Assembly: GCA_940337035.1 (NCBI GenBank)
Contig: CALNHX010001041.1
Location: forward strand, 186,001 to 250,000
DNA length: 64,000 nucleotides
Source: Agriotes lineatus
Taxonomy: Eukaryota; Arthropoda; Insecta; Coleoptera; Elateridae
Reading direction: 5' to 3'
Each line of letters starts with the position of its first letter. Positions within the stretch are counted from its first letter, which is position 1. Below are positions 45,506 to 56,929 of the stretch, one piece after another. The translations under genes were made by a program, and so were the position numbers. A model generated the notes under the pieces. That model was not told the DNA's origin. It saw only the letters and a list, made by a program, of their open reading frames with translations, and searched no databases.

Positions 45506-45957
45506 GCGAGTGTTTGATGTAATGGTAAAACCTGTTCTACTTTATGGGTCGGAAACGTGGACGGTTACAGAACTGGCAAAGCAGAAATTGCAGTGTTTGT
45601 AAATAGGTGTTTGGTGGCCAGTCATTATTTCGAACAAAGAGCTTTGAGACCGAACAAATCAGGTGGACATTAGTATAGAAATTAGGAGAAGAAAATATGG
45701 ATGGTTAGGGCATACCTACGTTGCGAAAAAATGAAATTGAAATTTGCAGAAAAGTTTTGATTGGAACCCTTATTAGGGTTTCAGAAACAGAGCACGCCCG
45801 CAAAAAACGTGGAGGAGAACTGTAAAACAAGAGATAGGAAAGACTATAGCACAACTGAGCTAAACAACAAAGGAAAATCACAACTGCAGAGAATATACCA
45901 TATGTCCCAATAGGGAATAGTGGAATTATTATTATTATTATTATTATGTTATATTTA
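45506..45957 (+). mobile_element. LINE 3' end with (ATT)n tail
   Basis: MVKPVLLYGSETWTVTELAK, then with stops and frameshifts RRRKYGWLGHTYV and KTWRRTVKQEIGK. It ends in ATT repeats (45924-45947). This is the degenerate C-terminus of an endonuclease-RT LINE lying inside the short hAT. Confidence 0.7.
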
Positions 45958-46165
45958 ATAAAAGATTGAAACATCTAAATGTGTTTTAATTTGCAGTAAG
46001 TAACCTTTCATGTTAAGAAACGAGCTTATTAATTTTCTTTTAAATTTGAAGTGTTGCATGACCAAAAATTCATTCCCCCCGCCCTCTTTTTTCTGAAACT
46101 TCTTGTCTACAGCGGCTACAATTTATTCTTGCACACCGGCGCCAAACCGTCTTGTTACGCCACTG

Positions 46166-46379
46166 CATACTAGCTGACAACACAAAGTAAAACTATCTAA
46201 TTTAGGATGACTCCGCACTGTTTTATTAGGTTTTTTCTACGTCCAGTAATTAACATCAACAGTAACATGCTTATTTACTTATTTTAGGTTAGCGAAGAAA
46301 CAAAAGTGATAATTGGAAGCTGCGCGAGCTCCTCAAATCTACAATGTAGTTCTTAATGTATTAGTACATCTTATATGTA
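46166..46379 (+). repeat. Satellite array, segment 5
   Basis: Monomer resumes at CATACTAGCTGACAACAC and is cut at ATGTA by the next TIR element. Contains a small internal deletion near 46265. Confidence 0.88.
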
Positions 46380-46496
46380 TCGAGAGATCCAAAAAAAACT
46401 GTTCCTCAGCAGGCTGTGGAATGAAAAGTGATGTCTTTACTTGTGTCAGATAATAATTAGTTGTCATTTTCTATACGAATCTGTCAGATTGTTAAA

Positions 46497-46736
46497 AGAT
46501 TTCTGCTCCTAAAAATTACGTTTCATTATTATTTAACTAGTGAATCAACCGAGTTACGCTTCGGTTCGCAAATTTAAAAGAGATTCATTAACATAAATTA
46601 AAAAAAAGATGGACTGAGATTTCTGCTCCTAAAAATTACGTTTCATTATTATTTAACTAGTGAATCACCCGAGTTACGCTTCGGTTCGCAAATTTAAAAG
46701 AGATTCATTAATATAAATTTAAAAAAAGATGGACTG
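46497..46736 (-). repeat. 120-bp tandem duplication of a Helitron-type 3' end
   Basis: Two copies with a period of exactly 120 bp (46501 versus 46621), differing at a few positions. Each has, on the minus strand, a hairpin-forming CCGAAGCGTAACTCGG followed by TTGATTCACTAG and T. That is a hairpin-CTAG Helitron terminus. Upstream text (to about 47040) matches the fragment at 16880-17115. Confidence 0.75.
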
Positions 46737-46799
46737 GCCGGGAATCGTACCCGCGCCGCCCGCCTGGCAGGCGAACATTCTACCACCGAGCTAGGGAAC
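46734..46799 (-). pseudogene. tRNA-Gly(GCC)-like sequence
   Basis: Minus strand: TAGCTCGGTGGTAGAATG (D-arm, A box), TTCGCCTGCCAGGCGGG (anticodon arm, loop CTGCCAG, anticodon GCC) and GGGTACGATTCCCGGCC (T-arm, B box). The acceptor stem does not pair well (TTCCC.. against ..GTCCA), so I call it a tRNA-derived sequence and not a functional gene. It lies between Helitron-type sequences within the TIR element. Confidence 0.7.
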
Positions 46800-47103
46800 T
46801 TTGTTGAACAACGCGCTGCTGTAATGCTATATAATGAATCACATGAGCTACGCTTAGTTTTCTAATTAAACAATCTAATTAAAACCTTTTTTGAAAATAA
46901 AAACCGGCCTACGATCTAAATCAAACAATTAGCAACATTTTAAGCCATCATACAGCTTAATCGGTCCAGTATCGTCGAAGGAGCTAGTGATCAAAGATAC
47001 AAAGAGACCAACGGTTTATGTAGTGGATTCCAGCTGAAACAAGTAAAGACGTGACTTTTCATTCCACAGCTTGCTGAGGAACAGTTTTTTTTGGATCTCT
47101 CGA

Positions 47104-47863
47104 TATTAGACGATCGCTCATAGCATTTTCTTTGGAAAAAAAATTATATTCAGCTCTCTTCCATTCTAGCTGACAACACAAAGTAAAATTATCTACTTTA
47201 TGATGCTGCGGCGCTGTTTTGTTAGGTTCCTACTACGTCCAGTAATTAACTTCAACTGTATTATGCTTGTTTACAGCATAAAAAACGCGTTTGGCACACA
47301 CTTTATGTCGGCGAAGATACAAATGTGACAATTTGAAGCTGAGCGAGTTCGTCAAATCTGCAATGGTAATTCTTAATGGTTTACTACATCTTAAATGTAT
47401 TAGTCGCTCATAGAATTTTCTTTGGAGCAAATAATTATATTAAGCTCTCTTCCATACTAGCTGGCAACACAAAGTAAAATTATCTACTTTAGGATGCTGC
47501 CGCAATGTTTTATTAGGATTTACTACGTCCAGTAATTAACATCAACTGTATCATGCTTATTTACAGCATAACAAACGGATTTGGCACACACAATAGGTTG
47601 TTGGAGATACAAATGTGACAATTTGAAGCTGAGCGAGCTCGTCAATTCTGCAATGGTAATTCTAAATGGTTTAGTACATCTTAAATGTATTGGACGGTCG
47701 GTTATAGGATTTTCTTTCGAACTAAAAACTATATTGAACTCTCCTCCCATACTAGCTGACAAAACAAAGTAAAATTATCTACCTTAGGATGCTACGGCGC
47801 TGTTTTATTAGGTTTCTACTACGTCCAATAATTAACTTCAACTGTATTATGCTTGTTTACAGC
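47104..47863 (+). repeat. Satellite array, segment 6
   Basis: About 2.5 monomers with CTAGCTG landmarks near 47167, 47456 and 47748. It ends at TTTACAGC. Confidence 0.92.
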
Positions 47864-48199
47864 CAGAGCTGGGCAGTAATTAATTACTTTTTAATTAAAT
47901 TACTAATTAAATTCCTTTTTGTGTATTTGCCTTGAAATTGAATTACTTTTCAAAATGCGGTAATTGTAATTGGCAATTGCCATTTTTGTTAAAAAGTACT
48001 TGAAAATTACTTTTTGAAAGTAATTAATTACTACATTCAATTACTCAATTACTTTTGTGTAATTAAATTACTCTAAAGTATTTAAATTACTTTACAAGTA
48101 TTTGAATTACCTGTGGTAATTGAAATTACTCGAGGTAACTGAATTACTTTGTGGTATTTCAATTACTGAATTACTGACTTCGATTGGGTGCCAAATCTT

Positions 48200-49900
48200 C
48201 AGAACGCAAAAAATAAGAGAAGTTACATATTAAGCAAACCGCAATAGGGTATTCCCCGACAATAGAAGCCTAATTTATCTGGCGAGTCGAAAACAGCAAC
48301 TATCGCATTTTCTACGATGCGTCACGAGCAGTGTTGCCAGATTTGGGGACAAGTTCCTAATTCTAGGGGATCTGAATAGGCTGTTAACGACAAACTTTAG
48401 TAAAATGTGATTAGCTACTTTTCTAGGGTTTTTACGTACAATTTGGAGGGAATATTATTGAATCAATTTAATTCTGTTGAAGGTATCGAACTTTAATAGT
48501 GGTTTATTGTTTGTTTTTAACTCGGTAGTCTGATCGCGGATATTATGTGTCAGATGTGCGCCTGTAAATTCCCTTATTATCGCTTCAGAAGGTATGATGT
48601 TTATGTCACGAATCCAAACTGCAGTCTTTGCAATACTTCGCAAACTCGACAATTAAAGTCCTGTTGACCGCCGATTAGGTTTGGATTTTGTACGCTTAAT
48701 TTACTTTTTTATGGTGTGAAGTACCGGCTCGTTTGAAAATTTTGTTCGTGTTTGGTTATTTTCGGAAATAATACTACCCAAAAGGGTTCTACTTTCCTCA
48801 CAAAAAAACATTTATTTTACAGATTTATAGATAAAATCACCTAATTTACATTTTTTTAACAACGTAAGCAAAACATTTTGTCGTTTTTGTCATTACACAT
48901 AATTAAAATTATCGTTATTTAAAAATATCTTTTACGTTTTGCTTGTTACCTTCATCAGAAACATTGGTTTAAAATATAGGACAAAGGGACATTTACCTTT
49001 TGTTTTCAAAAAGTTGTAGTAGTTGGAATGATAACATCTTTTAGTGTTGATACGATCTCGTTAGATAAAACATTCTTAGTTTTCATAGTTTGTAGCTGTT
49101 TTTGTATCTGCTGTACAAATTCTTATTTCAATTAGCGGTTTTCAACTAGGTTTATCAGTCACCTCTCAACTTTCAACAGTCCCTGATCAACACCAAATTG
49201 ATATTTTGTTTTAAAATTTCAAGTTACCTAATACATTTTTTATAGCTATTTGTATTACTAGGGTGTAAAATGTATCATTCCTTTCCGCGGATGTAGTTTA
49301 ATTCTTCAGCGTTAGCGAGAACAGGACCTAATCAATTGTAATCATGCAAGGGAGGAAATTACGTTTTAGCCCAGAGTTATACATTCAACACTTTTACATT
49401 TTTTGATGTGGCAATCTCTTGTATTCAGCTGCATTAAAAAATATTTAAATATGAAAACCAGGAGGTTAGTTGATTTATTATTAATCACATTGCCTCCCGT
49501 GTCAAATGGCAACGGTAGTCAATGTATTATATTCCCTCCCACTGCCATTGGAAACCGACCAGGGAACCAAACGTATATTTTCGGGAAACCCCTAACAGGC
49601 GACAAAAAATGTTACTTTCCTATATAGGGGTAAAAAAATATTTTATCTATTAGCAACATGATATTGTACATTTTCGTCATAGAAACAAAATCTGAAAAGC
49701 TACTCAAAACTCCCAAGGGACTTGTCAAATTATTTTTCTCTCAAACTCATGGTAACAATGCAACTGCAATTAACGTCTTAGCAACATACAATGAGGCAAT
49801 CCTTGATGTTACTTACATATTCTAGTTTTAAATGTTATTATGACATTTTGAAATTTCATACTATTTTTACGAATATGCTAGTAGAAAAAATAGTGTATAC
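48200..49900. other. Interior of the CAGAGCTGGGC element, no gene seen
   Basis: Only short, low-complexity open stretches; nothing matches a family I know. Confidence 0.4.
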
Positions 49901-49903
49901 TCC

Positions 49904-50022
49904 ACGGGAGATATTCATGTTCTTTACCTTCGGCTGACTTACAGACCTCAGGCCAGAGCCCTCGGTCTGTAACACATGTCAACCTCAGGGAAAAAACATA
50001 TGCATATCTCCCTTAGTGCATA
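49904..50022. repeat. Fold-back repeat
   Basis: GGGAGATATTCATGTTCTTT and ACTTACAGACCTCAGG pair imperfectly with CCTCGGTCTGTAACA and AAAAACATATGCATATCTCC. Probably a small MITE. Confidence 0.6.
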
Positions 50023-50632
50023 AATATCTATTCTAACTGATCCAACAAAAAATACTCAAGTTGCGCCAATTGAATCACCACGTAGTGTTCTACAAAATCT
50101 AAATAGACATTTGCTATCAAACAATTAAAAAATCCAATGCTCCACCCTGTATACTTAGGTAAGTTACATATTTTCATCATGCGGCCTCATGTTAGGCTTA
50201 TTTAATAGTACATTGTTCTACAAGTTAAGAAAAGTGAGAGTTTTTCAATTTTAATTTACGAGCGAGCGATGCAAAACTAGTGGATTAGTTTATTACGAAC
50301 ATGGAAAAATTAATTTTATAACATATTCAGCGTGCAATTTTTTGTAATATAATTACAAAATGTAGCCAAAATAAAATTCGACATTTCTTCATATTCAAAA
50401 AAATTATTTTTTTTAAATCGGCAGTGAAGAACGTCGAAATTGGCAGTCAAGAACGTCGAAATCGTCAAATAAAATACGAGAAATGGGCAGTGAAGTAATC
50501 CATTGTTTTACGACTTTTTGTAGGCGGCTGGACAATAGGTAAACGTCAACCGACGTCAACATAACCTACAAAAGTTGATTAAAATGTTGTAATCTCGCGA
50601 TTTAAAAAAATAATGTACCCCACGGCACTGGA

Positions 50633-50715
50633 AGTTCCTTTTTATCCCTCATGTGGTTTATTTGCTTTGGCCCCAAGGGCCTCGGCAACTAAATCCGCAA
50701 TCGTGATAAAAAGCT
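50633..50715. repeat. Fold-back repeat
   Basis: CTTTTTATCCCTCATGTGG and TTTATTTGC pair with GCAACTAAATCC and GCAATCGTGATAAAAAG around a centre GGCCCCAAGGGCC. Confidence 0.55.
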
Positions 50716-50719
50716 CAAC

Positions 50720-52540
50720 TTCAGTGATAACCTATGTGGAAACTAATATAAAAAATATATATACTGCTATGTTATGCTAGCTGATAAATTTATTTAAATT
50801 ATCGTATTACTATTTTGCCCTTTATTTTTAACTTTCAATTCAAATCCGTATTTTACAATATTATTAATGAAACTCTCTCAGGTGGTTCGCAATATCTAGT
50901 AACCCAATGATTGACTTGTCAAATTCTCTTTGTTTAATTGCCAGTTCATTGACTTTCAAAAAAAATTGACACCTAACGTCAAATTAATCAAAATTCAGAA
51001 CGAATATCAAGGTTTTTACAATAAGATCTAATATGCAATTCTTTTACCAATCGCTTATGTAAGTATGAAATTCAATTTATATTTTTATACCTTCTTACTA
51101 GTTATAGCTTTATAAATGTTTCATTTAACCTTTTAAAACACAAACCTGATTTAACACTTTGCTTGTTAATACTGCCAAAATCCTTCCAAACTGGATCCTC
51201 ACTCCGACTGCACTCAAACACCTGCTGAGTCCTTATCCAAACTGCATCACCTGCGATGAATGTAAACTCCCAGCATCACCTTATTGCCATCCACTTCAAA
51301 ACTTCCACATCCTATACTGGATTCCTGTCGTTGTCCCCTGCTGCTGTCAACTTCAAGTCTCCTAGCTCCTGTACTGGATTACTGCGGCTCCGATCCCTCT
51401 CTGGTAAGTGTCAGCATAAATCTTGTTCCAAATATGAATTTTTCTCTTTTTCAGATGGTCCTACGTCTTCAATGATACCCACAGGTTTCCCAAAAACAAT
51501 TCACTGCACGTACTAACCTCTTGTTTGTGGCTTGTATTCCATTTCCAATGTATTATCAATAATATCCTCACTAACCAAAGCTTGTCCCTTTATTTCTTGT
51601 TTTTAATATTTTATTTTATGTTTCCACCTCGAAGATTTTGCTTTTAACCCATATAATTTGTACCAACCATAACATTTACAAATTATACAACATTTATTAA
51701 TGTTTCTTTATTATCAAATTATGTATACATTTATGAGTTGTTTTTTTAGTAACTAATTAAACAAATTACAAATTATTACTACTAGACACGATTCTTGCTG
51801 CCTCCTATATACATTTTTTTTATATAATCAAAACAGATATTTTATTTTAATTATCATAACAGATACATTTTAGTAGTAACCTTGGTATTTGTTCCTATTC
51901 AGAATTTTCTTATTACAGATTAAATTTGAGTAATCAATCATTATGCTATTATTTGACTAACCAATAATAAGAAAGTTAATTTCATTATACTTTAACATGT
52001 ATTTAGATCCATTAATTTGCTTATATCTGACTTCCAAATTTATTTGACTAAACTGTTTCTTTAGTATTCATTTTTAAATTATCAAAGAATATAGTGTATC
52101 ATAACAATACATTTGAACTTTCAAGTCCCTATACCTTCTTACTGAAGGGCTTTGTACTAAGGTATATTAGGTTTAATCGGTTTATTATAACCTAAGGAAT
52201 CTATGCCATATCGGTGTCGCATTTTTTTGGGACACCCTGTATAATGGTTATCCTTGAATTTATTTATTTACTTACATCTTACTTCAAAACAAACTAAAAA
52301 CTTTTGGTTTTGGTGAACAGTGCATGTAGCTACAAGATTTAATTATCAAAAAACGTTCAAAAGTGAAAGAGTATGTAGGTTACTATAGCTAACAAAACAT
52401 AAAAATTAAGCAATTTTAGATTACGATTACGAATCCACACAACACTAATGATAGTTGCAACTTGCAAGAAGGTTCTACTAAATAAAACTACGTATATGAC
52501 AATAATTTTTATTGAAAGTAATTGAAAAAGTAATAAATTG
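50720..52540. other. AT-rich interior, isolated TIR-like end
   Basis: No gene seen. GCATTTTTTTGGGACACCCTG with TATAATGG (about 52219-52247) resembles the outer end of a mariner-type MITE, but I did not find its partner. Confidence 0.4.
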
Positions 52541-52688
52541 ATGTTGTACAATTACAATTACTAAGTAATTGGTAGTTGAATTACTATTTTCTGTGGGTAA
52601 TTGAATCTCTGGTAATTAAATTACTGCATTGGGCGGTAATTGGTAATTAGTAATTAATTACTTTTCAAAAGTAATTTGCCCAGCTCTG

Positions 52689-52839
52689 TTTAGGTACAGC
52701 ATAACAAACGCGTTTGGTACACTGTTTAAATTGGCGGAGATACAAATGTGACAATTTTAAGTTGAGCAAGCTGGTCAAATCTGCAATGTTAATTCTTAAT
52801 GGTTTAGTACAACTTAAATGTATTAGAACAATCGCTTAT
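52689..52839 (+). repeat. Satellite array, segment 7
   Basis: Second half of the monomer cut at 47863, running to TCGCTTAT, where the next hAT entered. Confidence 0.9.
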
Positions 52840-53959
52840 TAGTGATGCCAAAAAGTAAGTATTCGTTACACGAGTACTCGTTACTCGCCAAGATCCGAAG
52901 TAACGGATATCAACTTTCAAAAGTATTCGTTATATTTTTAAAACAATTACTTTAGTTTAACCAAAAGTACCATTTTGGTTCGTCCTTGCTTTTTATTTTA
53001 TCGCCATCTTACGGTCCGAAGATTAAGTTTGAGACTGTGTTTAAAATTAGAATGCTGTCTGAAAAAGTAGGGGTTTGGTGAAAATACTTTTTAGGCACAT
53101 TTGAACAGCGATTCACTTTATTAGCTAGGACTTTTTTGATACCCTAAAATGAAATAGGTTGCCCGTAGAAATGCCTAATATGCTTTATCACATAAGCGAG
53201 GTTTCGGGGATGTTTTCTGACATTAATAATTTTCGCAAAAAATGTATTCAGTATATTTAAATAAGGTATAAGGTATGTGTATGAGTTTTTGTTTTTTGTA
53301 ATTCGAGTCATGGAAAAATGATAGATTGGAAACAAATGAACGTGAGCATACGACCTACTTCACACAACTGTAAACCTTAGCGTATCATTGTCCACGTCCA
53401 GTAAGTACTATTTTAACAGAAGTTAAAAAATGTGATTAAGTAGGTTGCTATCACCTGTTTTTCCATAAAGTTACTTTGAAAATAAAATAAAAGCAAGCGT
53501 TTTAACTAGGTTGTTTTAAAAACTCTTTTATCTACGACCACTACTAAAGGTATGCCTTTTAGCGCTAGCTGTTTCACTAAAAGTGACGTTTTATAGTTTA
53601 GCGTGGTTAAAGAAATAAGCTGTTTACTTTTAGCCCATGTGCTAAAAGTGAAGTGAGGCTATAAAACTACAATTTCGAACTGGAAGTGAAGTTGTAAAGT
53701 TATTCTAGTTGCTTCTTGCGTTACAGATAAAGTGTTTTTGAAATAATTAAAGTGTTATGTAATGAATACAGTCATATGTGGAGTATTAATAATTACCTTT
53801 CTTAACTGACCTTGACAGCACTGGCTTCGGAAACATTCGCCCGCGCGGCATGGTCTACCGTTTATTATGACATAAATTAGAAGTGTCGTAGATGCAAACC
53901 TTTGTTAAATCGATATTTATGGATTAATAACAGTAAAATTAAGGTCGTAGATAAAATAT

Positions 53960-54050
53960 TGTATGCAACGCGTGCTAAAAGTCGTTTATGCACGAGACAT
54001 TTTCATGTCTCGTGCATAAACGTCGACTTTTAACACTTGTTGTATAAATA
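53960..54050. repeat. Near-perfect palindrome
   Basis: TTTATGCACGAGACAT, TTTC loop, ATGTCTCGTGCATAAA, extended by GTGCTAAAAGTCG paired with CGACTTTTAACAC. A strong hairpin near position 54002. Confidence 0.85.
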
Positions 54051-54127
54051 GCTATTTCAGACTACCTGATAAGAAAGTTGATCATATCACAATAGCAACC
54101 TACTTCAGAAAGAAGACAATTACGCAT

Positions 54128-54186
54128 ATTTCATACCGCACGGTTCATATCGCACAGGCCATATCGCACAGGTCATATCGCACAGT
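54128..54186. repeat. Minisatellite, ~15-bp unit x4
   Basis: Copies of CATATCGCACAGGT with small changes. Confidence 0.85.
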
Positions 54187-55089
54187 ATTTGGTCGGTTGC
54201 CAAAAAACAGATAAAATAATAGCCGATCAAGTACTCTGGAACAAAAACAATACTTGATCGGGACGCTCTTATTGTTTGTTTATATAGCAACGTATAAAAG
54301 CTTAATATTGCGTTGAAGTATTTACGTGAATTTTTGTGTTTTAATAAGAACATTAGTTATTTCAAGTGTTCAGTATCCATAAACAGGTAGTGTGTGTGTT
54401 TGGGAAATGGAAATTGACATTAATAGTAATTGTGAAGATTTTGGTATCCAGGGCACGCCGCCCGATATCAGAGAACGCGCTAAAGAATCTATTCTCAATT
54501 TTCGGAAACTATCCTGTTTGGCGAACTCAGTGAAAAGGTTGCACCCAATACTCTGTGGACACAGTATTCAATGTTAAAATCCACACTTGAGTATTCACGA
54601 AGATGTGGACATCGCCCAATATCTCAAATTAAGAGCCTTTTTAAAGCTCAAATCGAATGGATATAAACCCAGAAAATCAAAAACTTTCACAACACAAGAA
54701 ATACAGAGATTCCTAAAGGAAGCGCCATATGAAAAATATTATTGTCGAAAGTAAGTTTCAAACAAATCATTTCTAAAACTGCACAGTTAACTAGTGCCAC
54801 TGGTTTTATTTCTTTATTTCTTTTTCAGACGGTTTTAGCAGTTGGAATCAGTGGCGCCTGCCTAGTGATGTAAATTACCCGGGTATTTATTTTTAGAGGT
54901 AAATACCCGGGGTATTTACCCGGGTAAATACCCAAAATGGGTATTTAAGCAGGTATTTATAGACTTATTTACAAATATTATAAAGTTAATCTAATCAGTA
55001 TAATTGATTGGTAAGTGAAGGTGCTCTATGCGAATTTTATAAAAATGTTTAAAAAAATAGCTGAACTGAGAATATTTACTGCCCAAAAT

Positions 55090-55352
55090 ACCGGTAGGGA
55101 CATACCTAACTCTACAGAACATTGCAATTCCATGAGTTGGAAAAGGTTCAAATACTATTTGCGATAAGAGTAACCGAAATGGAAAATGCAATAAATACTT
55201 TGGTAGGTGGGCAACAAGTAGCTATTGTACCTACTTGTTGCCTAGCTACCAAAGTAATTATTGCATTTGTTATTTCGGTTACTCTTATGGTCTTATGAAC
55301 CTTTTCCAACTCATGAAATTGCCATGTTCTGTACAATTTTAGGCAACCTGTA
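55090..55352. mobile_element. MITE family D (full fold-back)
   Basis: Two ~100-bp arms: ACAGAACATTGCAATTCCAT, AAAAGGTTCA, AAGAGTAACCGAAAT and GGCAACAAGTAG pair with CTACTTGTTGCC, ATTTCGGTTACTCTT, TGAACCTTTT and GAAATTGCCATGTTCTGT. The centre is TATTGTAC. Confidence 0.85.
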
Positions 55353-55571
55353 TATAACAGCAATGAGATAAAATGAATAAAAAACAGAATTCAATGATTG
55401 AATAAGAAAGAGATGAACATAGAAACAAATATTTGAGTCGACTTGACGCTCATTTTAATTATGTCATATGTCAACTAAATATGCATACTAAAATAACTTT
55501 TTTGTACGGTTATCTCTTTCTTACGCAAGTATTATGTGCTCTTGTTCATGCTATCTCATTGCTGTTGCATA
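55353..55571. mobile_element. MITE family B, copy 2
   Basis: TATAACAGCAATGAGATAAA ... GCTATCTCATTGCTGTTGCA, directly abutting MITE D. Same family as 42003-42220. Confidence 0.82.
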
Positions 55572-56929
55572 CTTATGATCCCATCGGTATACAGCGTTGT
55601 TTATATTATTTTGTGATATTGTTTGCCTTATTTGAGATTGTTTATAAGTGTCTATAAGTATATATTAATATTAATGTTAATAAATATAAGGATTATTTAT
55701 CAAGTTAATGTTATGTTCATTTTTTTAAAATGGAAAAGGCAGAAAATAATGTACAAACAATTTAAATTATCCCAATCTTCGGAGTCAGCCATCACAATGT
55801 TGTTTGTAAACTCTAACAGACGCAAATTATTGCATCTAACTATTTATTTCCATAAATTTCGGCAGCCAATGTTTTTTCCCGATAAATGATTAATTTACCT
55901 GGGTGAATGATTATTCAATGTTATTTAAATTGTTATTTTACATAAAATATTCCAGTTCATTTATATGTAGTTTATTTATTAAGATAAGATTATGTGAGTA
56001 AAAGTTAGCTTAGCTTTCTAAATATTATAAATTTGATAAATACCCAGTTTTTAGGTATTTACCCGAGGCAGGGGTAAATACCCAGGTAAATACCCATTTA
56101 TAAATACCCTACCCACTGGGTATTTACCCGACCCACATCACTACGCCTGCCGAAAACATGAAATAGCGCAAATAAAAATAGACGACATAGAAGATCTTAA
56201 CTCTGCCGTCCTCATCACACTACGCGACACAAAAACAAAAACAGAACTCGTTTTTACCCTGACTGGTAAATTTTATGGCATTTACAAAAAATATGCTGCT
56301 CTTCGTCCGCCGGGCACAGATGAACCTAAATTATCCTAAATTATCAAAATCAAAAGTGCACAAGACAGCCAGTAGGAATTCATAAAATCGGCAGTGTGCC
56401 TAATCAAATTGCAATCTTCCTAGGCCTAAAAGAATCGCAACTATATACTGGTCATTGTTTTCGGTGCTCATCTGCCACCATGTTAGTCAATGCTGGTGGC
56501 GATATTACCACTCTGAAACGGCACGGAGGGTGGAAATCCACGAGTGTAGCACAAGGCTACATTGACGAATCTGTATCTAGTAAATTAAAAGTGGCAAACA
56601 CCATCGTTAACTCATTAAATGAAGACTCTGAGCTACCTGCAGTGGCTGAAACTTCAACAGCAAATGAAAAACACTATGAACATTATGTAAGACGGGCAAG
56701 AACAGTGGAAAGCACGTATTCATCGGAACAGACCTTTCAATCGTTACAATATCCTATTACTTTCACAAATTGTTTTGAAATAGTATATTGTCTAACTAGT
56801 GCTGAAAGTTGGATATTTCACATGAATGCGATAGTTGAGCCACGAGCCGAAGGCAAGTGGCTCATTCGCAGAAGTGTGAAATATCCAATCAGCACTATAC
56901 TTTTCCGACGACCACCTAAAATCAAATAA

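Larger units (their letters stand above)
44674..46165 (+). mobile_element. Short hAT element with C-terminal transposase remnant
   Basis: TIRs CAGTGGCGTAAC and GTTACGCCACTG; perfect 8-bp duplication CATACTAG (44666-44673 and 46166-46173). 1492 bp. It retains the C-terminal hAT motif and a LINE 3' tail. Confidence 0.92.
46380..47103. mobile_element. TA-flanked element with ~55-bp TIRs
   Basis: TCGAGAGATCC and ACTGTTCCTCAGCA then TGTGGAATGAAAAGT at the left are mirrored by ACTTTTCATTCCACAG, TGCTGAGGAACAGT and GGATCTCTCGA at the right. TA on both sides (46378-46379 and 47104-47105) and exact restoration of the monomer (ATGTATTAGACG) define a 724-bp insertion. Inside are Helitron-type 3' ends and a tRNA-Gly-like sequence. 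Confidence 0.88.
47864..52688. mobile_element. hAT-type element with CAGAGCTGGGC termini
   Basis: CAGAGCTGGGCAGTAATTAA at the left and TTTGCCCAGCTCTG at the right, with long AATTAC-rich subterminal zones (47875-48180 and 52550-52680). Left target TTTACAGC (47856-47863); the right flank is TTTAGGTACAGC, the same 8 bp with a small insertion. Satellite sequence rejoins across it. No transposase was recognised in 4.8 kb. The interior is AT-rich with small fold-backs. Confidence 0.75.
54863..56143. mobile_element. Small hAT element in the recombinase
   Basis: TAGTGATGTAAATTACCC ... GACCCACATCACTA, with perfect 8-bp duplication CGCCTGCC (54855-54862 and 56144-56151). Subterminal zones repeat GGGTAAATACCC motifs. 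It holds MITE D and MITE B copies and no transposase. Termini are shared with the large surrounding hAT, but subterminal sequences differ. Confidence 0.92.
54402..56929 (+). pseudogene. Crypton-type tyrosine recombinase, interrupted
   Basis: N-terminal part MEIDINSNCEDFGI and GTPPDIRERAKES, then (shifted) TLWTQYSMLKSTLE, LKSNGYKPRKSKTF and TTQEIQRFLKEAPYEKYY. A likely intron follows (54751-54828, GTAAGT...TTTTTCAG). Next come TVLAVGISGAC, a hAT insertion, then HEIAQIKIDDIEDLNSAVL. The C-terminal block is YTGHCFRCSSATMLVNAGGD and LKRHGGWKSTSVAQGYIDES. GACR, H-x-x-R (HCFR), HGGW and GYI are the R-H-R-H/W-Y positions of tyrosine recombinases. I recognise the family as the insect Crypton-like recombinases. 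Frameshifts and the 1.28-kb insertion make it dead. Confidence 0.8.

Noticed and set aside
46497..46736. 120-bp direct duplication considered as a CRISPR-like or regulatory array
   Set aside because: Only two units, full-length duplication without spacers, and a clear Helitron-end identity.
47233..47772. Short open frames in satellite monomers as possible small genes
   Set aside because: They recur only because the monomer recurs, are open on both strands, and vary freely in length.
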